Assembly: GCF_020171725.1 (NCBI RefSeq)
Contig: NZ_JAIVAJ010000007.1
Location: 1-64,000 of the forward strand
Source of the DNA: Halobacillus litoralis
GTDB taxonomy: Bacteria > Bacillota > Bacilli > Bacillales > Halobacillaceae
Reading direction: 5' to 3'
DNA: 64,000 nucleotides
Each line of letters opens with the position of its first letter. Within the stretch, counting starts at the first letter, position 1. The notes under the pieces are model-generated. The model did not search any database. It was not told the origin of the DNA and saw nothing but the letters and a program-made list of their open reading frames with translations. Position numbers and translations under genes: made by a program. Below, one piece after another: positions 35,466 through 44,933 of this stretch.

Positions 35466-36125
35466 TTATTCTTTTTCGTCCATTTCATCCATGTACTGAT
35501 CGTAGTGGACATTCCGCTCGAAATGGACACTGTCAGGGCCTGTGTTCCCTTCCATATCCGTCGATACAAAGGACTCGAACTCTTCTACATACCCAATGTT
35601 GTCCTCGCTATCCATATTAGACGAGCCATCATACGTCATACTGGACTGATTATACTTGGCGACCTGCTCGTAGGCATTTTCTTCATTATAGTCAGAGCTG
35701 CTTTGTCCATACGCACTTTCCATGTCGTGAAGCACCTCTTCCTCTACGGGGCGGTCAGTAGAAATGTCTTGATTCGTAGAAGCATCGGCAACCGTTCTCG
35801 CTGTCGGCAATGCTTCCAAACGATCTTCAGGAATCGGCTTACCTGTCTCTTCACAAACCCCATACGTCCCCTTTTCCATCTGCTTCAAAGAGTACTGAAT
35901 ATCGGAGAGCTCTTCCCTTAGATGCGCTAAAAGTGCAATGTCCTTCTCCCGCTCATACAGCTCTGTTCCAGAATCAGCTGGATGATTATCGTACTGAGAC
36001 AGCTCTCCAGAAGCCATATCGCTCGCAAACCCACGTTCCATTCCGAATTTGTCATGCTCCATCAAACGCTTTTCCACCTCATATTTACGTTCCTCAAGCT
36101 GCTTTTGGTAATGTTTATAGTCCAT
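35466..36125 (-). CDS. yteA: YteA-family DksA/TraR-like protein
   Basis: 219-aa member of the bacillus YteA family. N-terminal coiled coil (YKHYQKQLEERKYEVEKR and REKDIALLAHLREELSDI), then a DksA-type finger segment YGVCEETGKPIPEDRLEALP. Only one Cys of the four zinc ligands remains, as is common in this family, so zinc binding is doubtful. The C-terminal half is acidic and low complexity. The family is linked to sporulation. It would act on RNA polymerase if DksA-like. Confidence 0.85.
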   Translation of the reverse strand: MDYKHYQKQLEERKYEVEKRLMEHDKFGMERGFASDMASGELSQYDNHPADSGTELYEREKDIALLAHLREELSDIQYSLKQMEKGTYGVCEETGKPIPEDRLEALPTARTVADASTNQDISTDRPVEEEVLHDMESAYGQSSSDYNEENAYEQVAKYNQSSMTYDGSSNMDSEDNIGYVEEFESFVSTDMEGNTGPDSVHFERNVHYDQYMDEMDEKE

Positions 36126-36216
36126 GGTGTCACTCCTGGTTTTTTTTCTTAGTCTGTCACTTGAATGGCGAGCTATACAGCTACTTCATCGCAAGTTCAA
36201 GTCCTAAAAAATAAGA

Positions 36217-36239
36217 TGCGGTCATCCTTGATGACCGCA
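36217..36239. repeat. Hairpin, first copy of a duplicated stem
   Basis: TGCGGTCATC/GATGACCGCA with a 3-nt loop. The same stem recurs at 36738-36764, so the two copies bracket the repeat-filled gap of about 500 bp between yteA and mccB. Confidence 0.7.
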
Positions 36240-36246
36240 CCTTTTG

Positions 36247-36320
36247 GTTGTCGAGAAAGTCTTCTCGTTCTTTTAAAGCTTGAGAAGCAGTGTTGGCGAA
36301 ACAACTCGCTTTCCACCGCA
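36247..36320. repeat. Dispersed repeat, copy B (partial)
   Basis: Shares TTGTCGAGAA and GTGTTGGCGAAACAACTC plus the core CTCGCTTTCC (36305-36314) with copy E, where they appear inverted. Only one half is recognisable, so this is probably a decayed or truncated copy. Confidence 0.6.
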
Positions 36321-36487
36321 TTTGTAACAGAAGCGTTCACCATACATCTTCAGACTGTTGAGAATGTCCGCCTCGTGTTGATTCTTTCATCTTTTCGAGT
36401 ATCTTAAATTCTGTAGTTATACGAGGATGGAGCGTTCCAATACTGAGTGTTCGCACAATTAATCGCTTCATACTCTAGTTATCGTTA

Positions 36488-36722
36488 GGTTCTGGACCCA
36501 CTGTTCTCGCAAAGTGGGGTGGAAAATGGCGAGACTCCCGCGGGATGCACGGACCACGGCGAGACCCCGGAAGACGAAGTCTGAGGACATCAATGAACAA
36601 GGATGTTCGAACTAAAACCGCCACGTCCTGTGGCAACGTCGAACGACCCAACATCCTGTTGGGCCGCCGCAGGAAAGCGAGTTATTTTCCACCCCACGAC
36701 TCACTCTATTTTATCCAGAACC
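36488..36722. repeat. Dispersed palindromic repeat, copy C
   Basis: Ends GGTTCTGG (36488) and CCAGAACC (36715). Internal blocks CCGCCACGTCCTGTGGCAAC and CGAACGACCCAACATCCTG match copy D in the opposite orientation, and GGAAAGCGAG (36672-36681) is the inverse of the common core. Outer arms GGGGTGGAAAAT / ATTTTCCACCCC can pair. No gene inside. Confidence 0.82.
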
Positions 36723-36737
36723 TTTTCAACATCTGAA

Positions 36738-36764
36738 GATGCGGTCATCAATGATGACCGCATC
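36738..36764 (-). terminator. Hairpin after mccB, second copy of a duplicated stem
   Basis: Perfect 12-bp stem GATGCGGTCATC/GATGACCGCATC, 3-nt loop, just after the mccB stop. It lacks a T run, so termination may be weak. Confidence 0.6.
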
Positions 36765-36776
36765 CTCTACATTCCA

Positions 36777-37913
36777 CTATTTACGTAAGGCCTGCAAAAA
36801 GTCTTCTTTCAAGTCTTCAATATCTTCCAGCCCGATTGATACGCGTACCAAACCATCTGTGATGCCCAATTCTTTGCGGCGCTCAGGTGGAATGGAAGCG
36901 TGCGTCATCATCGCAGGAACGGAAATCAGGCTCTCGACTGCTCCCAGGCTTTCTGCCAATGTGAAGTACCGGACATTCCGAAGCACCTGGTCCGCTTTTT
37001 CACCACTTCCGACATCAAAGGAAATCATACCACCATTTCCAGTGGCTTGGCTTTGATGGATCTCAGTCCCCTTGTGAGTGGCAAGGCCCGGATAATAAAT
37101 GTTCGTCACTTCCGGAAGATCCTGAAGGAATTCGACGAACTGCTTCGTGTTCTGTTCGATCTCTTCCATACGAATGCCGAGGGTTTTAATCCCTCTCATC
37201 AATAACCAGGAATCATGCGGTCCAAGCACACCGCCAGAGGAGTTCAATACAAAGTGAACCTCTTCCGCGAGCTTTTCAGAGTTGACGACGACAAGACCTG
37301 CCACGACATCGCTATGCCCCCCTAAGTACTTCGTTGCGCTATGAAGGACGATATCGGCGCCGAATTCGATCGGGTTCTGCCAATAAGGCGTGCTGAACGT
37401 ATTATCGACGATCAATTGAAGGTCTTTGGACTTCGCCAGTTCTGATACCTTTTTCAAATCGGTAATTTTCAAGAGTGGGTTCGTCGGCGTTTCAACATAG
37501 ATCGCTTTTGTCTTCTCTGTCATCGCCTTTTCGATATTCGCTGGATCACTCGTATCGACGAAGCTCGCTTCTAGACCGAAGCGCGTGATCACCTGACTGA
37601 CAAGGCGGTACGTTCCTCCGTAGACGTCGTCAGTGAAGATAATGTGATCTCCTTGCTTATACGTCATCAGAACAGCTGTAATCGCTGCCATCCCTGAACC
37701 GAACGCGAATCCGCGGTGACCTCCCTCGAGATCTTTAATCAATTCCTCCAAGGCAAAACGAGTCGGGTTCCCCGTTCTCGAATACTCGTACCCTCTATGC
37801 TTTCCTACACCATCCTGTGCATAAGTACTGACTTGATAAATCGGTACAGACACGGCACCTGTCTTCTCATCACCTGTGATGCCACCATGAATCAATTGTG
37901 TTTTCTTTCGCAT
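36777..37913 (-). CDS. mccB: Cystathionine gamma-lyase / homocysteine gamma-lyase
   Basis: PLP enzyme that splits cystathionine to cysteine in reverse transsulfuration. ATG at 37913 has GAGGAG seven bases upstream; 378 aa, one less than B. subtilis MccB (YrhB). Visible: YSRTGNPTR, FGSGMAAI, YVETPTNPLL, and the PLP lysine in LHSATKYLGGHSDV. Last gene of the yrrT-luxS-mccA-mccB operon; four bases after mccA. Confidence 0.95.
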   Translation of the reverse strand: MRKKTQLIHGGITGDEKTGAVSVPIYQVSTYAQDGVGKHRGYEYSRTGNPTRFALEELIKDLEGGHRGFAFGSGMAAITAVLMTYKQGDHIIFTDDVYGGTYRLVSQVITRFGLEASFVDTSDPANIEKAMTEKTKAIYVETPTNPLLKITDLKKVSELAKSKDLQLIVDNTFSTPYWQNPIEFGADIVLHSATKYLGGHSDVVAGLVVVNSEKLAEEVHFVLNSSGGVLGPHDSWLLMRGIKTLGIRMEEIEQNTKQFVEFLQDLPEVTNIYYPGLATHKGTEIHQSQATGNGGMISFDVGSGEKADQVLRNVRYFTLAESLGAVESLISVPAMMTHASIPPERRKELGITDGLVRVSIGLEDIEDLKEDFLQALRK

Positions 37914-37917
37914 AACG

Positions 37918-38838
37918 TCACTCCTCTTCATAGACACCCTGACTTAAGTAGCGTTCACTGCTGTCAGGAAAAATAGTTACGATTTTTGCTCCGGGTTCTG
38001 CCCGTTCCGCTTCTCTGAGTGCCGCCTCGAACGCCGCTCCTGAAGAGCTCGCGACGAGCAGCCCTTCGTTGATCGCTAATTCCTTCATGCGTTTGAAGGC
38101 GACTTCATCCGTCACCGTATGGATTGCGTCAAAATATGATGGATCCATATAAAAAGGAAGAAACTCCATTCCGATTCCTTCGGTCTTGTGTGGACCTGAA
38201 GGACCTCCATTCAGGATCGAGCCCTCTGGTTCCACAATGGCAGTGTGAATGGAAGCTTTTTGTTCTTTCAAGTACCGTGCTGTTCCCATGAACGTGCCGC
38301 CGGTCCCTGCACCCGCAAGAAAAACATCCAGGTCACCGTCCATGTCTTGATAAATCTCAGGTCCCAGTGTTTCATAATACGTATCAGGGTTCGCCTGATT
38401 GTTGAACTGCTCTAAGCTGATGGACGCTGGTATCTCCAGGCAAAGATCTCCTGCCCGTTCAATGGCGCCCTTCATTCCTTTTTCAGTCGGCGTGTTGACG
38501 ACTTCTGCCCCTAAGGCACGCATCAACGTCTGCTTCTCACGACTGAACTTTTCAGGTGTTACAAAGATGACACGATACCCTTTTCCAATAGCAGCTAAGG
38601 CGACGCCTATTCCAGTATTTCCAGCAGTAGGTTCAATGATTGTACCCCCAGGCTTCAGCGTCCCACGATTCTCAGCATCCTCGATCAGTTTTAAACCCAG
38701 ACGGTCTTTAATACTGCCGCCTGGGTTCATAAATTCGAGCTTTGCGAAAATGCGTGCGTCATTCGGGATATTGGAATGGGTGATTTCAATCATAGGTGTG
38801 CGCCCGATCAAGGACTGCACATTTTTAACATAGCCCAT
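37918..38838 (-). CDS. mccA: Cystathionine beta-synthase MccA (cysteine synthase family)
   Basis: PLP enzyme joining O-acetylserine or serine with homocysteine to cystathionine. 306 aa, fold type II: PLP lysine in NPGGSIKDRLGL, EPTAGNTGIG, and the phosphate loop GAGTGGTFMG. Position before mccB identifies it as MccA (YrhA) rather than CysK. The operon converts the homocysteine released from the methyl cycle to cysteine. Confidence 0.94.
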   Translation of the reverse strand: MGYVKNVQSLIGRTPMIEITHSNIPNDARIFAKLEFMNPGGSIKDRLGLKLIEDAENRGTLKPGGTIIEPTAGNTGIGVALAAIGKGYRVIFVTPEKFSREKQTLMRALGAEVVNTPTEKGMKGAIERAGDLCLEIPASISLEQFNNQANPDTYYETLGPEIYQDMDGDLDVFLAGAGTGGTFMGTARYLKEQKASIHTAIVEPEGSILNGGPSGPHKTEGIGMEFLPFYMDPSYFDAIHTVTDEVAFKRMKELAINEGLLVASSSGAAFEAALREAERAEPGAKIVTIFPDSSERYLSQGVYEEE

Positions 38839-38856
38839 ATTCCTTCACCCTTCTTA

Positions 38857-39315
38857 TTAAAAGACTTCCGTCCATTCATCACGTTTATTCAAGAGCTCGC
38901 GCGCAAGCTCCTGTGCACCCTCAAGGCTGTGACTCGCAGCGAATCCACATTGAACTTCGTTGCAGGCAGGTACTTCATCCGCTTCAAGTACATCATTCAA
39001 TGTTTTTTCGATGACTTCGAGAATGTTGTCATAGCTGTCATCGTTAAGTACGGCAATGTAGAAACCCGTTTGGCAGCCCATTGGTCCGATATCGATGATG
39101 CGGTCGTGGTGGTTACGGCTGTTCTCTGCCATCAAGTGTTCCAATGAATGAAGCGCAGGCATTTCCATATGTTCTTGGTTCGGCTGTTTGATTCGTAGGT
39201 CGTACTTATAAATCTTGTCGCCATTGTCCCCTTCTGTCACACCAACAAGGCGTACATATGGTGCTTTGACTTTCGTGTGGTCCAAGTTAAAGCTTTCTAC
39301 ATTCATTTGTGGCAT
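38857..39315 (-). CDS. luxS: S-ribosylhomocysteine lyase LuxS
   Basis: Cleaves S-ribosylhomocysteine to homocysteine and the autoinducer-2 precursor DPD. 152 aa, metal ligands in [11 protein letters not shown] (His, His) and in NEVQCGFA (Cys); catalytic Cys in [16 protein letters not shown] precedes a double ATG. It occupies the place that mtnN has in the B. subtilis yrrT operon. Confidence 0.97.
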   Translation of the reverse strand: MPQMNVESFNLDHTKVKAPYVRLVGVTEGDNGDKIYKYDLRIKQPNQEHMEMPALHSLEHLMAENSRNHHDRIIDIGPMGCQTGFYIAVLNDDSYDNILEVIEKTLNDVLEADEVPACNEVQCGFAASHSLEGAQELARELLNKRDEWTEVF

Positions 39316-39318
39316 CAT

Positions 39319-39960
39319 TCATTCTCCTTTTTTTGCCTGAATCAGCCAGGCATATTTGTTGAGCTGCTTACAAGATACTTCAAAACCTTGCTGCAGAAAC
39401 ATCTCTTTAAGTTCTTCTAGATAAGGGTAGTATTCTTCCTGCAAATCCTGTGCTAAATTTAGGAATCCTTGCTTTTCGGCTTCCATAATCAGCTGTTGCT
39501 TATGTGTCTCATTCTTGAAAAGCGTATCAATGAAGACGACCTGTCCGTTTGGCTCGAGTTGATGGAAGAATCGTTCGATGGCCTGTTCTTTCTCTTCTTT
39601 CGTTAAATGATGAAAAGCAAAAGAACTTACGATCGAGCTGACAGGGGTCATCAAACTGGGATACTGAAGAAAGTCTCCCGAATAAATGGCTGCTTCCGGG
39701 CATTTCACGTTTGCAATACGTCTCATCTCTTTGGAAGGTTCAATTCCGAACACAACCTTATGCTGATCGATGATTTTTCTCGTCAAATTCGCTGTACCTA
39801 CACCAAATTCCATAACAGGAGATATCGATAAATCAGCCAGCTGCTGAAGCATCTCTTCATACCCTTCAAACACTTCCCTATATTCCGGATCATGGCCAGA
39901 AACGGTTTCATCATATGAACTCGCCCATTGATCAAACAGGTCGACGAATTCGATTCCCAT
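39319..39960 (-). CDS. yrrT: SAM-dependent methyltransferase YrrT
   Basis: 213-aa class I methyltransferase: SAM loop VMEFGVGTANLTRK, acidic strand end VFGIEPSKEM, SSFAFHHLTKEEK. Matches YrrT, the first gene of the B. subtilis methionine-to-cysteine operon. The substrate is unknown. It is separated from luxS by a few bases and is preceded by a CymR-like box. Confidence 0.92.
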   Translation of the reverse strand: MGIEFVDLFDQWASSYDETVSGHDPEYREVFEGYEEMLQQLADLSISPVMEFGVGTANLTRKIIDQHKVVFGIEPSKEMRRIANVKCPEAAIYSGDFLQYPSLMTPVSSIVSSFAFHHLTKEEKEQAIERFFHQLEPNGQVVFIDTLFKNETHKQQLIMEAEKQGFLNLAQDLQEEYYPYLEELKEMFLQQGFEVSCKQLNKYAWLIQAKKGE

Positions 39961-39978
39961 GCTCTCATCCCCTTAATG

Positions 39979-40010
39979 TTTATAATTCCAATCAATTAAC
40001 TTGGAATTAC
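39979..40010 (-). promoter_or_regulatory. CymR-like operator of the yrrT operon
   Basis: Minus strand TTAATTGATTGGAATTATAA (39998-39979), with a second GTAATTCCAA (40010-40001) in inverted form just upstream. It shares ATTGATNGGAATTAT with the box at 34902 in front of the sulfur ABC operon. In B. subtilis the yrrT operon is repressed by CymR. Confidence 0.7.
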
Positions 40011-40125
40011 ATCTTTAGAGTATCATATTTCAATCACGTCTACAATGTTTATCTTTTCGGAGCCCATTTAAAGAACGTGTCAGGCAACTAGTAAAAATGT
40101 TCATTCTAGAGCCTTACTCCATGAG

Positions 40126-40164
40126 ATAAAAAAAGCCTGATGCATTCATTTGGAATGCACCAGG
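40126..40164 (-). terminator. Terminator of the DEAD-box helicase gene
   Basis: Stem GCCTG-TGCATTC/GAATGCA-CAGGC followed on the minus strand by a run of seven T. Confidence 0.92.
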
Positions 40165-40174
40165 CGGGAGTTTA

Positions 40175-41308
40175 TCATTTCTCTTCTTTTTTTGGAGACA
40201 GCGTGTCGAGCGAACGGCGAACGAGTGGTTCATCGATCGCTTTCTCAATCTGTTTCAGTGCTGGACGATCTTTCGGTGAAGCGAATGTGATGGCGAGTCC
40301 CTTCCCTCCAGCTCTACCCGTACGTCCGATACGGTGGATATAGCTCTCGGGATCTTGCGGGATATCATAATTGAAGACGTGCGTGACACCCTCGACATCC
40401 AATCCACGGGCCGCGACGTCTGTCGCCACCAAATATTGAATCTTAGCATCACGGAAGCGCTGCATCACTTTTTCCCGTTTCGCCTGAGAAAGGTCTCCGT
40501 GAAGCTCATCCGATTCAAACCCCTCCCGCTTCAGCGCTCCGTTCAATTTACTTGCACGGCGTTTCGTCCGACAGAAAATGACGGCGAGGAAAGGACGGTG
40601 CTCCTGCATAATCGTAATCAGCGTCTGCTGCTTTGCCCGGTCCGTCGTTTCATATACTAACTGCTTAATATTCGTGAGGGTGACTTTTTCCGCTTCCACC
40701 TTCACCCGCTTCGGGTTATTCAGCAGCATGTTGGCAAGAGACTGGACCTGCTTTGTAATGGTTGCCGAGAACAGCAGGACCTGCTTCTCCTCCGGTGTAT
40801 GCTTCATAATACGCTTCACGTCAGGAAGGAACCCGACCTCAAGCATCTGATCGGCTTCATCAAGTACGACCGTTCCGACATGATCTAATGAGACGGTTTC
40901 GCGTGCCAGATGGTCAAGCAGACGACCTGGTGTAGCCACGACGATATGGGCCTGTCCCTTCAACTTCTTCGCCTGCTTCGCTACGTCCTGTCCGCCATAG
41001 ACTGCCAATGCCTGAGCACCCTCAGGCTTCAGCTTCTCTACTTCCTTCGTAACCTGCAACGCAAGCTCACGCGTCGGAGCCACAATCAAGGCCTGCACGT
41101 GCTCTTCAGATGGATCGATTTTCTCAAGAATCGGCAGAAGGAAAGCGTATGTCTTCCCTGTACCTGTCTGAGCTTCCGCAATAAGATCCTGACCATTTCG
41201 GATAATCGGAATCGACTGCTCCTGAATCGGTGTCGGGGAAGAAATCCCTTGATTCTTTAATTGTTTCACATAATGTTGTGTAATACCCAGTTGTTCAAAT
41301 GATGTCAT
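40175..41308 (-). CDS. DEAD-box RNA helicase (YfmL-like)
   Basis: 377-aa ATP-dependent RNA helicase with every core motif: Q motif, I AQTGTGKT, Ia APTRELA, Ib [56 protein letters not shown]. The tail after the core is very short, as in B. subtilis YfmL, which helps ribosome assembly in the cold. Its single-gene transcript ends at the terminator downstream. Confidence 0.93.
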   Translation of the reverse strand: MTSFEQLGITQHYVKQLKNQGISSPTPIQEQSIPIIRNGQDLIAEAQTGTGKTYAFLLPILEKIDPSEEHVQALIVAPTRELALQVTKEVEKLKPEGAQALAVYGGQDVAKQAKKLKGQAHIVVATPGRLLDHLARETVSLDHVGTVVLDEADQMLEVGFLPDVKRIMKHTPEEKQVLLFSATITKQVQSLANMLLNNPKRVKVEAEKVTLTNIKQLVYETTDRAKQQTLITIMQEHRPFLAVIFCRTKRRASKLNGALKREGFESDELHGDLSQAKREKVMQRFRDAKIQYLVATDVAARGLDVEGVTHVFNYDIPQDPESYIHRIGRTGRAGGKGLAITFASPKDRPALKQIEKAIDEPLVRRSLDTLSPKKEEK

Positions 41309-41422
41309 GTCCGTACCTACTTTCTTTAATCTCTCTCCTAGTATTGTACATGATTTCCTATCATGGTTGTTTTCTTTTTTCCATATATATAAATTAGTTG
41401 ATTAACGTAGGAGGTTATGTGA

Positions 41423-42610
41423 GTGGACGTCAATGTCAGAAGCGGTGATTCGTTGTGGTATTATTCTCAGTTATTTAATGTTCCCCTGACGTTTATCATC
41501 GATTCGAACCCTGGAGTGGACCCTTCCGCACTGGCCATTGGTCAGACCGTTAGAATCCCGGGGTATAGAAGTGAACCATACACTATTGAAGCAGGCGATA
41601 CATTTTGGAAAATAGCAAGCAGCCGGAGAATCTCCATGGATTCTCTTGCTCTCTTGAATCAGAATGTCAATCCACAGAACATGCCGATCGGACTTCTCAT
41701 TCAAGTACCGAGCCGCGTGACGAGCCGGATTGTCAACGGAAATCAGAGTTATGATTCTACCGTTCTCAATAGTGATTTGAATGGACTGCTTGCTCTTTAC
41801 CCTTTTGTAAGGTCTGAGTCCATCGGGCAAAGTGTCATGGGGAAGGATTTAATTGAACTGCAGATTGGTAAGGGCCCGAAAGTGGTGCACTGGAATGGCT
41901 CGTTCCATGCAAACGAGTGGATTACAACAGCGGTCATCATGCAGTTTTTGAACGATTACCTGCTGGCGTTGACAAACGGGGAGACGATTCGTGGCCTGGA
42001 TGTTGGTCCATTCTACGAAGAGGTCACGCTGTCGATTGTGCCGATGGTGGACCCCGATGGTGTCGACCTCGTCTTAGATGGACCTCCACAAGGTCCGTTC
42101 GGGGAGCAGGCTCTTCAAATCAATAATGGAAATATGGCCTTCTCAGGATGGAAAGCGAATATCCGGGGAGTGGATTTGAACAACCAGTATCCTGCCAACT
42201 GGGAAATCGAAGCGGAAAGAAAACCGAAAGAGCCCTCCCCCCGTGACTTCCCAGGCTATCAGCCGCTCACCGAACCGGAAGCCATCGCCATGGCAGAGCT
42301 GGCACAGGAAAGACAGTTCGAGAAAATGCTCGCGTTCCACACACAGGGTGAAGTGATCTATTGGGGGTATGAAGGGCTGGAGCCTCCTCAGTCCCTCGTG
42401 ATCGTCAATGAATTCGAACGGGTGAGCGGATACCAGCCGATCCGTAATGTGTACAGCTTCGCTGGATATAAAGACTGGTTCATCCTAGTGTACCGGAAAC
42501 CCGGTTTCACAGTCGAACTCGGCCGTGGCGTGAACCCACTCCCGCTCAGTCAGTTCGATGAGATTTATCAGGAGACAATCGGAATCTTTTTAGCAAGTCT
42601 ATATATGTAA
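41423..42610 (+). CDS. yqgT: LysM-M14 gamma-D-glutamyl-diaminoacid endopeptidase
   Basis: GTG at 41423 with AGGAGG upstream; 395 aa. Two LysM peptidoglycan-binding repeats (NVRSGDSLWYYSQLF, YTIEAGDTFWKIASS), then an M14 zinc carboxypeptidase domain: ligands in GSFHANEW (His, Glu) and AFHTQGE (His), catalytic Glu in FTVELGRG. Matches the endopeptidase I / YqgT group that trims muropeptides, active in sporulating cells. No signal peptide, as in related enzymes. Confidence 0.92.
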   Translation: MDVNVRSGDSLWYYSQLFNVPLTFIIDSNPGVDPSALAIGQTVRIPGYRSEPYTIEAGDTFWKIASSRRISMDSLALLNQNVNPQNMPIGLLIQVPSRVTSRIVNGNQSYDSTVLNSDLNGLLALYPFVRSESIGQSVMGKDLIELQIGKGPKVVHWNGSFHANEWITTAVIMQFLNDYLLALTNGETIRGLDVGPFYEEVTLSIVPMVDPDGVDLVLDGPPQGPFGEQALQINNGNMAFSGWKANIRGVDLNNQYPANWEIEAERKPKEPSPRDFPGYQPLTEPEAIAMAELAQERQFEKMLAFHTQGEVIYWGYEGLEPPQSLVIVNEFERVSGYQPIRNVYSFAGYKDWFILVYRKPGFTVELGRGVNPLPLSQFDEIYQETIGIFLASLYM

Positions 42611-42642
42611 AGAAAACGGCCCCTAATCAGGCCGTTTTCTTA
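42611..42642. terminator. Bidirectional terminator after yqgT
   Basis: Perfect stem AGAAAACGGCC/GGCCGTTTTCT-type arms with a small loop; overlaps the stop of the next, convergent gene. Confidence 0.9.
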
Positions 42643-42969
42643 TAGAAACTTTTCGTCCATGTGACCATTATGCTTTTTAATCTTTTCGATGGCACGATCG
42701 AACTGCTCGTCTTTCAAGTAAAAGTGCAGCACGTGCGTCAAATGCTTCTTCCCTGTCTCATCTGATGACGGATGAACGATGTCATCATAACTGAAAGCTC
42801 CTGCTGCTCCCGTATTCGACGAGCCGGCTACCGGAATAATAGGCAGTGTATCCACGCTCTCCGGAATCGGTTCTACGATTTCCTTCTCAATTCCAAGCTC
42901 CTGCAAGTCCGCCTTTGCGCTTTCTGCATCGTTTTCCGTCTGAAAAAATGCTTCGATATGCTTCGTCAT
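42640..42969 (-). CDS. Small uncharacterised protein
   Basis: 109-aa acidic soluble protein. N-terminus MTKHIEAFFQTENDAESAKADL looks like the start of a YflT/general-stress ferredoxin-like fold (hydrophobic strand, helix, then EKEIVEPIPE). The centre AGSSNTGAAGAFSYDD is flexible. I cannot assign a family with confidence. GAGGACG precedes the ATG. Confidence 0.65.
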   Translation of the reverse strand: MTKHIEAFFQTENDAESAKADLQELGIEKEIVEPIPESVDTLPIIPVAGSSNTGAAGAFSYDDIVHPSSDETGKKHLTHVLHFYLKDEQFDRAIEKIKKHNGHMDEKFL

Positions 42970-43085
42970 GTAAACGTCCTCCTCTATTTATACATACTTC
43001 TTATAATAACCTCTCCCCCGCCATTTCAAACGTTTTCATCCACCCAGAGGCAAATGCCGAATGCGACACCAAAAGTATGGAGAAT

Positions 43086-43301
43086 GGTTCTGTTACTAGT
43101 TAGTGGACAGCGGGGTGGAAAATAGCTCGCTTTCCGCGGCGGCCCAACAGGACGTTGGGTCGTTCGACGTTGCCACACGATGTGGCGGTTTTAGTTCGAA
43201 CATCCTTGTTCCTTTGGGTTCGATCTCGCCATTGTCCGTTTAATCCCGCAGGAGTCTCCCCATTTTCCACCCCACTATACCTAAGTAGTGGGAACAGAAC
43301 C
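43086..43301. repeat. Dispersed palindromic repeat, copy D
   Basis: Ends GGTTCTGTT (43086) and AACAGAACC (43293). Arms GGGGTGGAAAAT (about 43112) and ATTTTCCACCCC (about 43262) pair. Core CTCGCTTTCC at 43126-43135; block CAACAGGACGTTGGGTCG matches copy C inverted. No gene inside. Confidence 0.85.
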
Positions 43302-43391
43302 GAGCGGGGATGCGGAAAGCCGAACGTTATTCTGTGCCATAATCGCCTTTTTCGGACGGTAGCATAAGAGGTTCTGCCCCCTCCTCATAAA

Positions 43392-43512
43392 GGTGTTGGT
43401 AAACAAGGAGACGCTTATGGGAGCGGAGTACAGATGAGACCCCACAGCGACCGAAAGGGAGTGATGTGACTCGGGGCGTAGCCCATGGAAAGAGAGTTGT
43501 TTCGCCAACACC
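43392..43512. repeat. Dispersed repeat, copy E
   Basis: Bounded by GGTGTTGG (43392) and CCAACACC (43505), with AAACAA/TTGTTT next inside. Contains GAGACCCCACAGCGACCG and GGAAAGAGAG, a one-base variant of the inverse core, and shares its right half with copy B. It fills the space between copy D and the argH terminator. Confidence 0.7.
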
Positions 43513-43542
43513 ACTTCGCCTAAGAAGTTCTCGACAATATGT

Positions 43543-43577
43543 AAAAAGCACTCGTTCATTTAAACGAGTGCTTTTTT
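43543..43577 (-). terminator. Terminator of argH
   Basis: Perfect 14-bp stem AAAAAGCACTCGTT/AACGAGTGCTTTTT over the argH stop codon. Confidence 0.93.
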
Positions 43578-44933
43578 CGCTAATTGAAGCTGTTGTTTCA
43601 CCTGTTCAAATCCAGTGCCCCCTTCACTCTGACGGGCGGCCACGACTTGATCTGGTGCAAGCTTCTTATAGATATCTTTCTCAAACAGTGGAGAGAACTT
43701 CTGATACTCTTCCATAGAAAGGTCGAGCAGGTACTTATTCTGATTGATGGCATACAAAACAATCTGGCCGATGATCTCATGGGCCTGACGGAACGGTAAC
43801 CCTTTAAGAGCCAGGTAATCCGCAATGTCTGTCGCATTCGAATAGTCTTCGTTGACGGCCTGACGTGTGTTGTGCGCCTTCACTTCCATCGTCTCAATCA
43901 TCGGAGCGAGAAGCGATAATGCGCCGTCCAGCGTCTCCGCTGTATCGAACATGCCTTCCTTATCCTCCTGCATATCCTTGTTGTAAGCGAGAGGAAGACC
44001 TTTCAAGAGCGTCAACAGTCCCATAAGGTTCCCGTAAATTCTTCCTGTCTTTCCACGCAACAGTTCTGGAACATCCGGGTTCTTCTTCTGCGGCATGATG
44101 CTCGACCCTGTACAGAACGCATCATCTAACTCTACGAAGTCAAACTCCTGACTGCTCCATAGAATCAACTCTTCTGACAAACGGGAAATGTGCGTAATCA
44201 AAATAGAAGAAATCGATAAAAATTCTAAAATAAAGTCCCGATCACTGACGGCATCCAATGAATTCGGATACGGTCGGTCGAACCCAAGGGCATCCGACGT
44301 CATTTGACGATCGATTGGATAAGGGGTGCCGGCAAGAGCTGCAGCACCGAGCGGCGACCAGTTGATCCGCTTCAAACTGTCTTGAAGACGCTCCTTATCC
44401 CGTTCGAACATCCAGAAGTAGGCAAGCAGGTGATGGGCAAAAGAAATCGGCTGGGCCCGCTGCAAGTGCGTGTAGCCCGGGATAATCGTTTCAACGTGCT
44501 GATCTGCCTGTGCGAGAAGAGCTTGTTGCACATTCTCCAACTGCTGGATGAATTCCTGTGTCTTCTCTTTCAAGTACAAGTGCATATCGGTTGCAACCTG
44601 ATCGTTACGGCTACGCCCTGTATGCAGCTTCCCTCCGACAGGTCCGATTTCTTCAATTAACATCCGTTCGATATTCATATGAATATCTTCATCGGCTACG
44701 TTGAATTCGGCTTCGCCTGCTGCAATTTTCTTCTCGATGGTGTGCAGGCCGTTCGAGATCGTTGTTACCTCTTCTGAGGAAAGGATGCCGCACTCACCCA
44801 GCATGCTGACGTGAGCGAGGCTTCCTTTAATGTCATGAACGGCGAGCTTCTGGTCGAACCCGATCGATGACGTATATTCTTCTACTAATTTGTTGGTCGG
44901 TTTTGTGAACCGACCGCCCCAAAGCTTAGTCAT
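43560..44933 (-). CDS. argH: Argininosuccinate lyase
   Basis: Last step of arginine synthesis: argininosuccinate to arginine and fumarate. 457 aa; N-terminal [25 protein letters not shown], the [10 protein letters not shown] helix with the catalytic His, and the flexible superfamily signature [12 protein letters not shown]. The start overlaps argG by 8 bp. Confidence 0.97.
   Translation of the reverse strand: MTKLWGGRFTKPTNKLVEEYTSSIGFDQKLAVHDIKGSLAHVSMLGECGILSSEEVTTISNGLHTIEKKIAAGEAEFNVADEDIHMNIERMLIEEIGPVGGKLHTGRSRNDQVATDMHLYLKEKTQEFIQQLENVQQALLAQADQHVETIIPGYTHLQRAQPISFAHHLLAYFWMFERDKERLQDSLKRINWSPLGAAALAGTPYPIDRQMTSDALGFDRPYPNSLDAVSDRDFILEFLSISSILITHISRLSEELILWSSQEFDFVELDDAFCTGSSIMPQKKNPDVPELLRGKTGRIYGNLMGLLTLLKGLPLAYNKDMQEDKEGMFDTAETLDGALSLLAPMIETMEVKAHNTRQAVNEDYSNATDIADYLALKGLPFRQAHEIIGQIVLYAINQNKYLLDLSMEEYQKFSPLFEKDIYKKLAPDQVVAARQSEGGTGFEQVKQQLQLAKKALV

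Noticed and set aside
36545..36736. Small ORFs inside repeat copy C (and likewise 43281-43559 in D/E)
   Set aside because: Frames are not kept between repeat copies and there is no ribosome-binding site; the elements are non-coding.
43086..43512. CRISPR array in the repeat-rich 43 kb gap
   Set aside because: The repeats are two different long palindromes, not many short direct repeats with equal spacers, and no cas genes are present.
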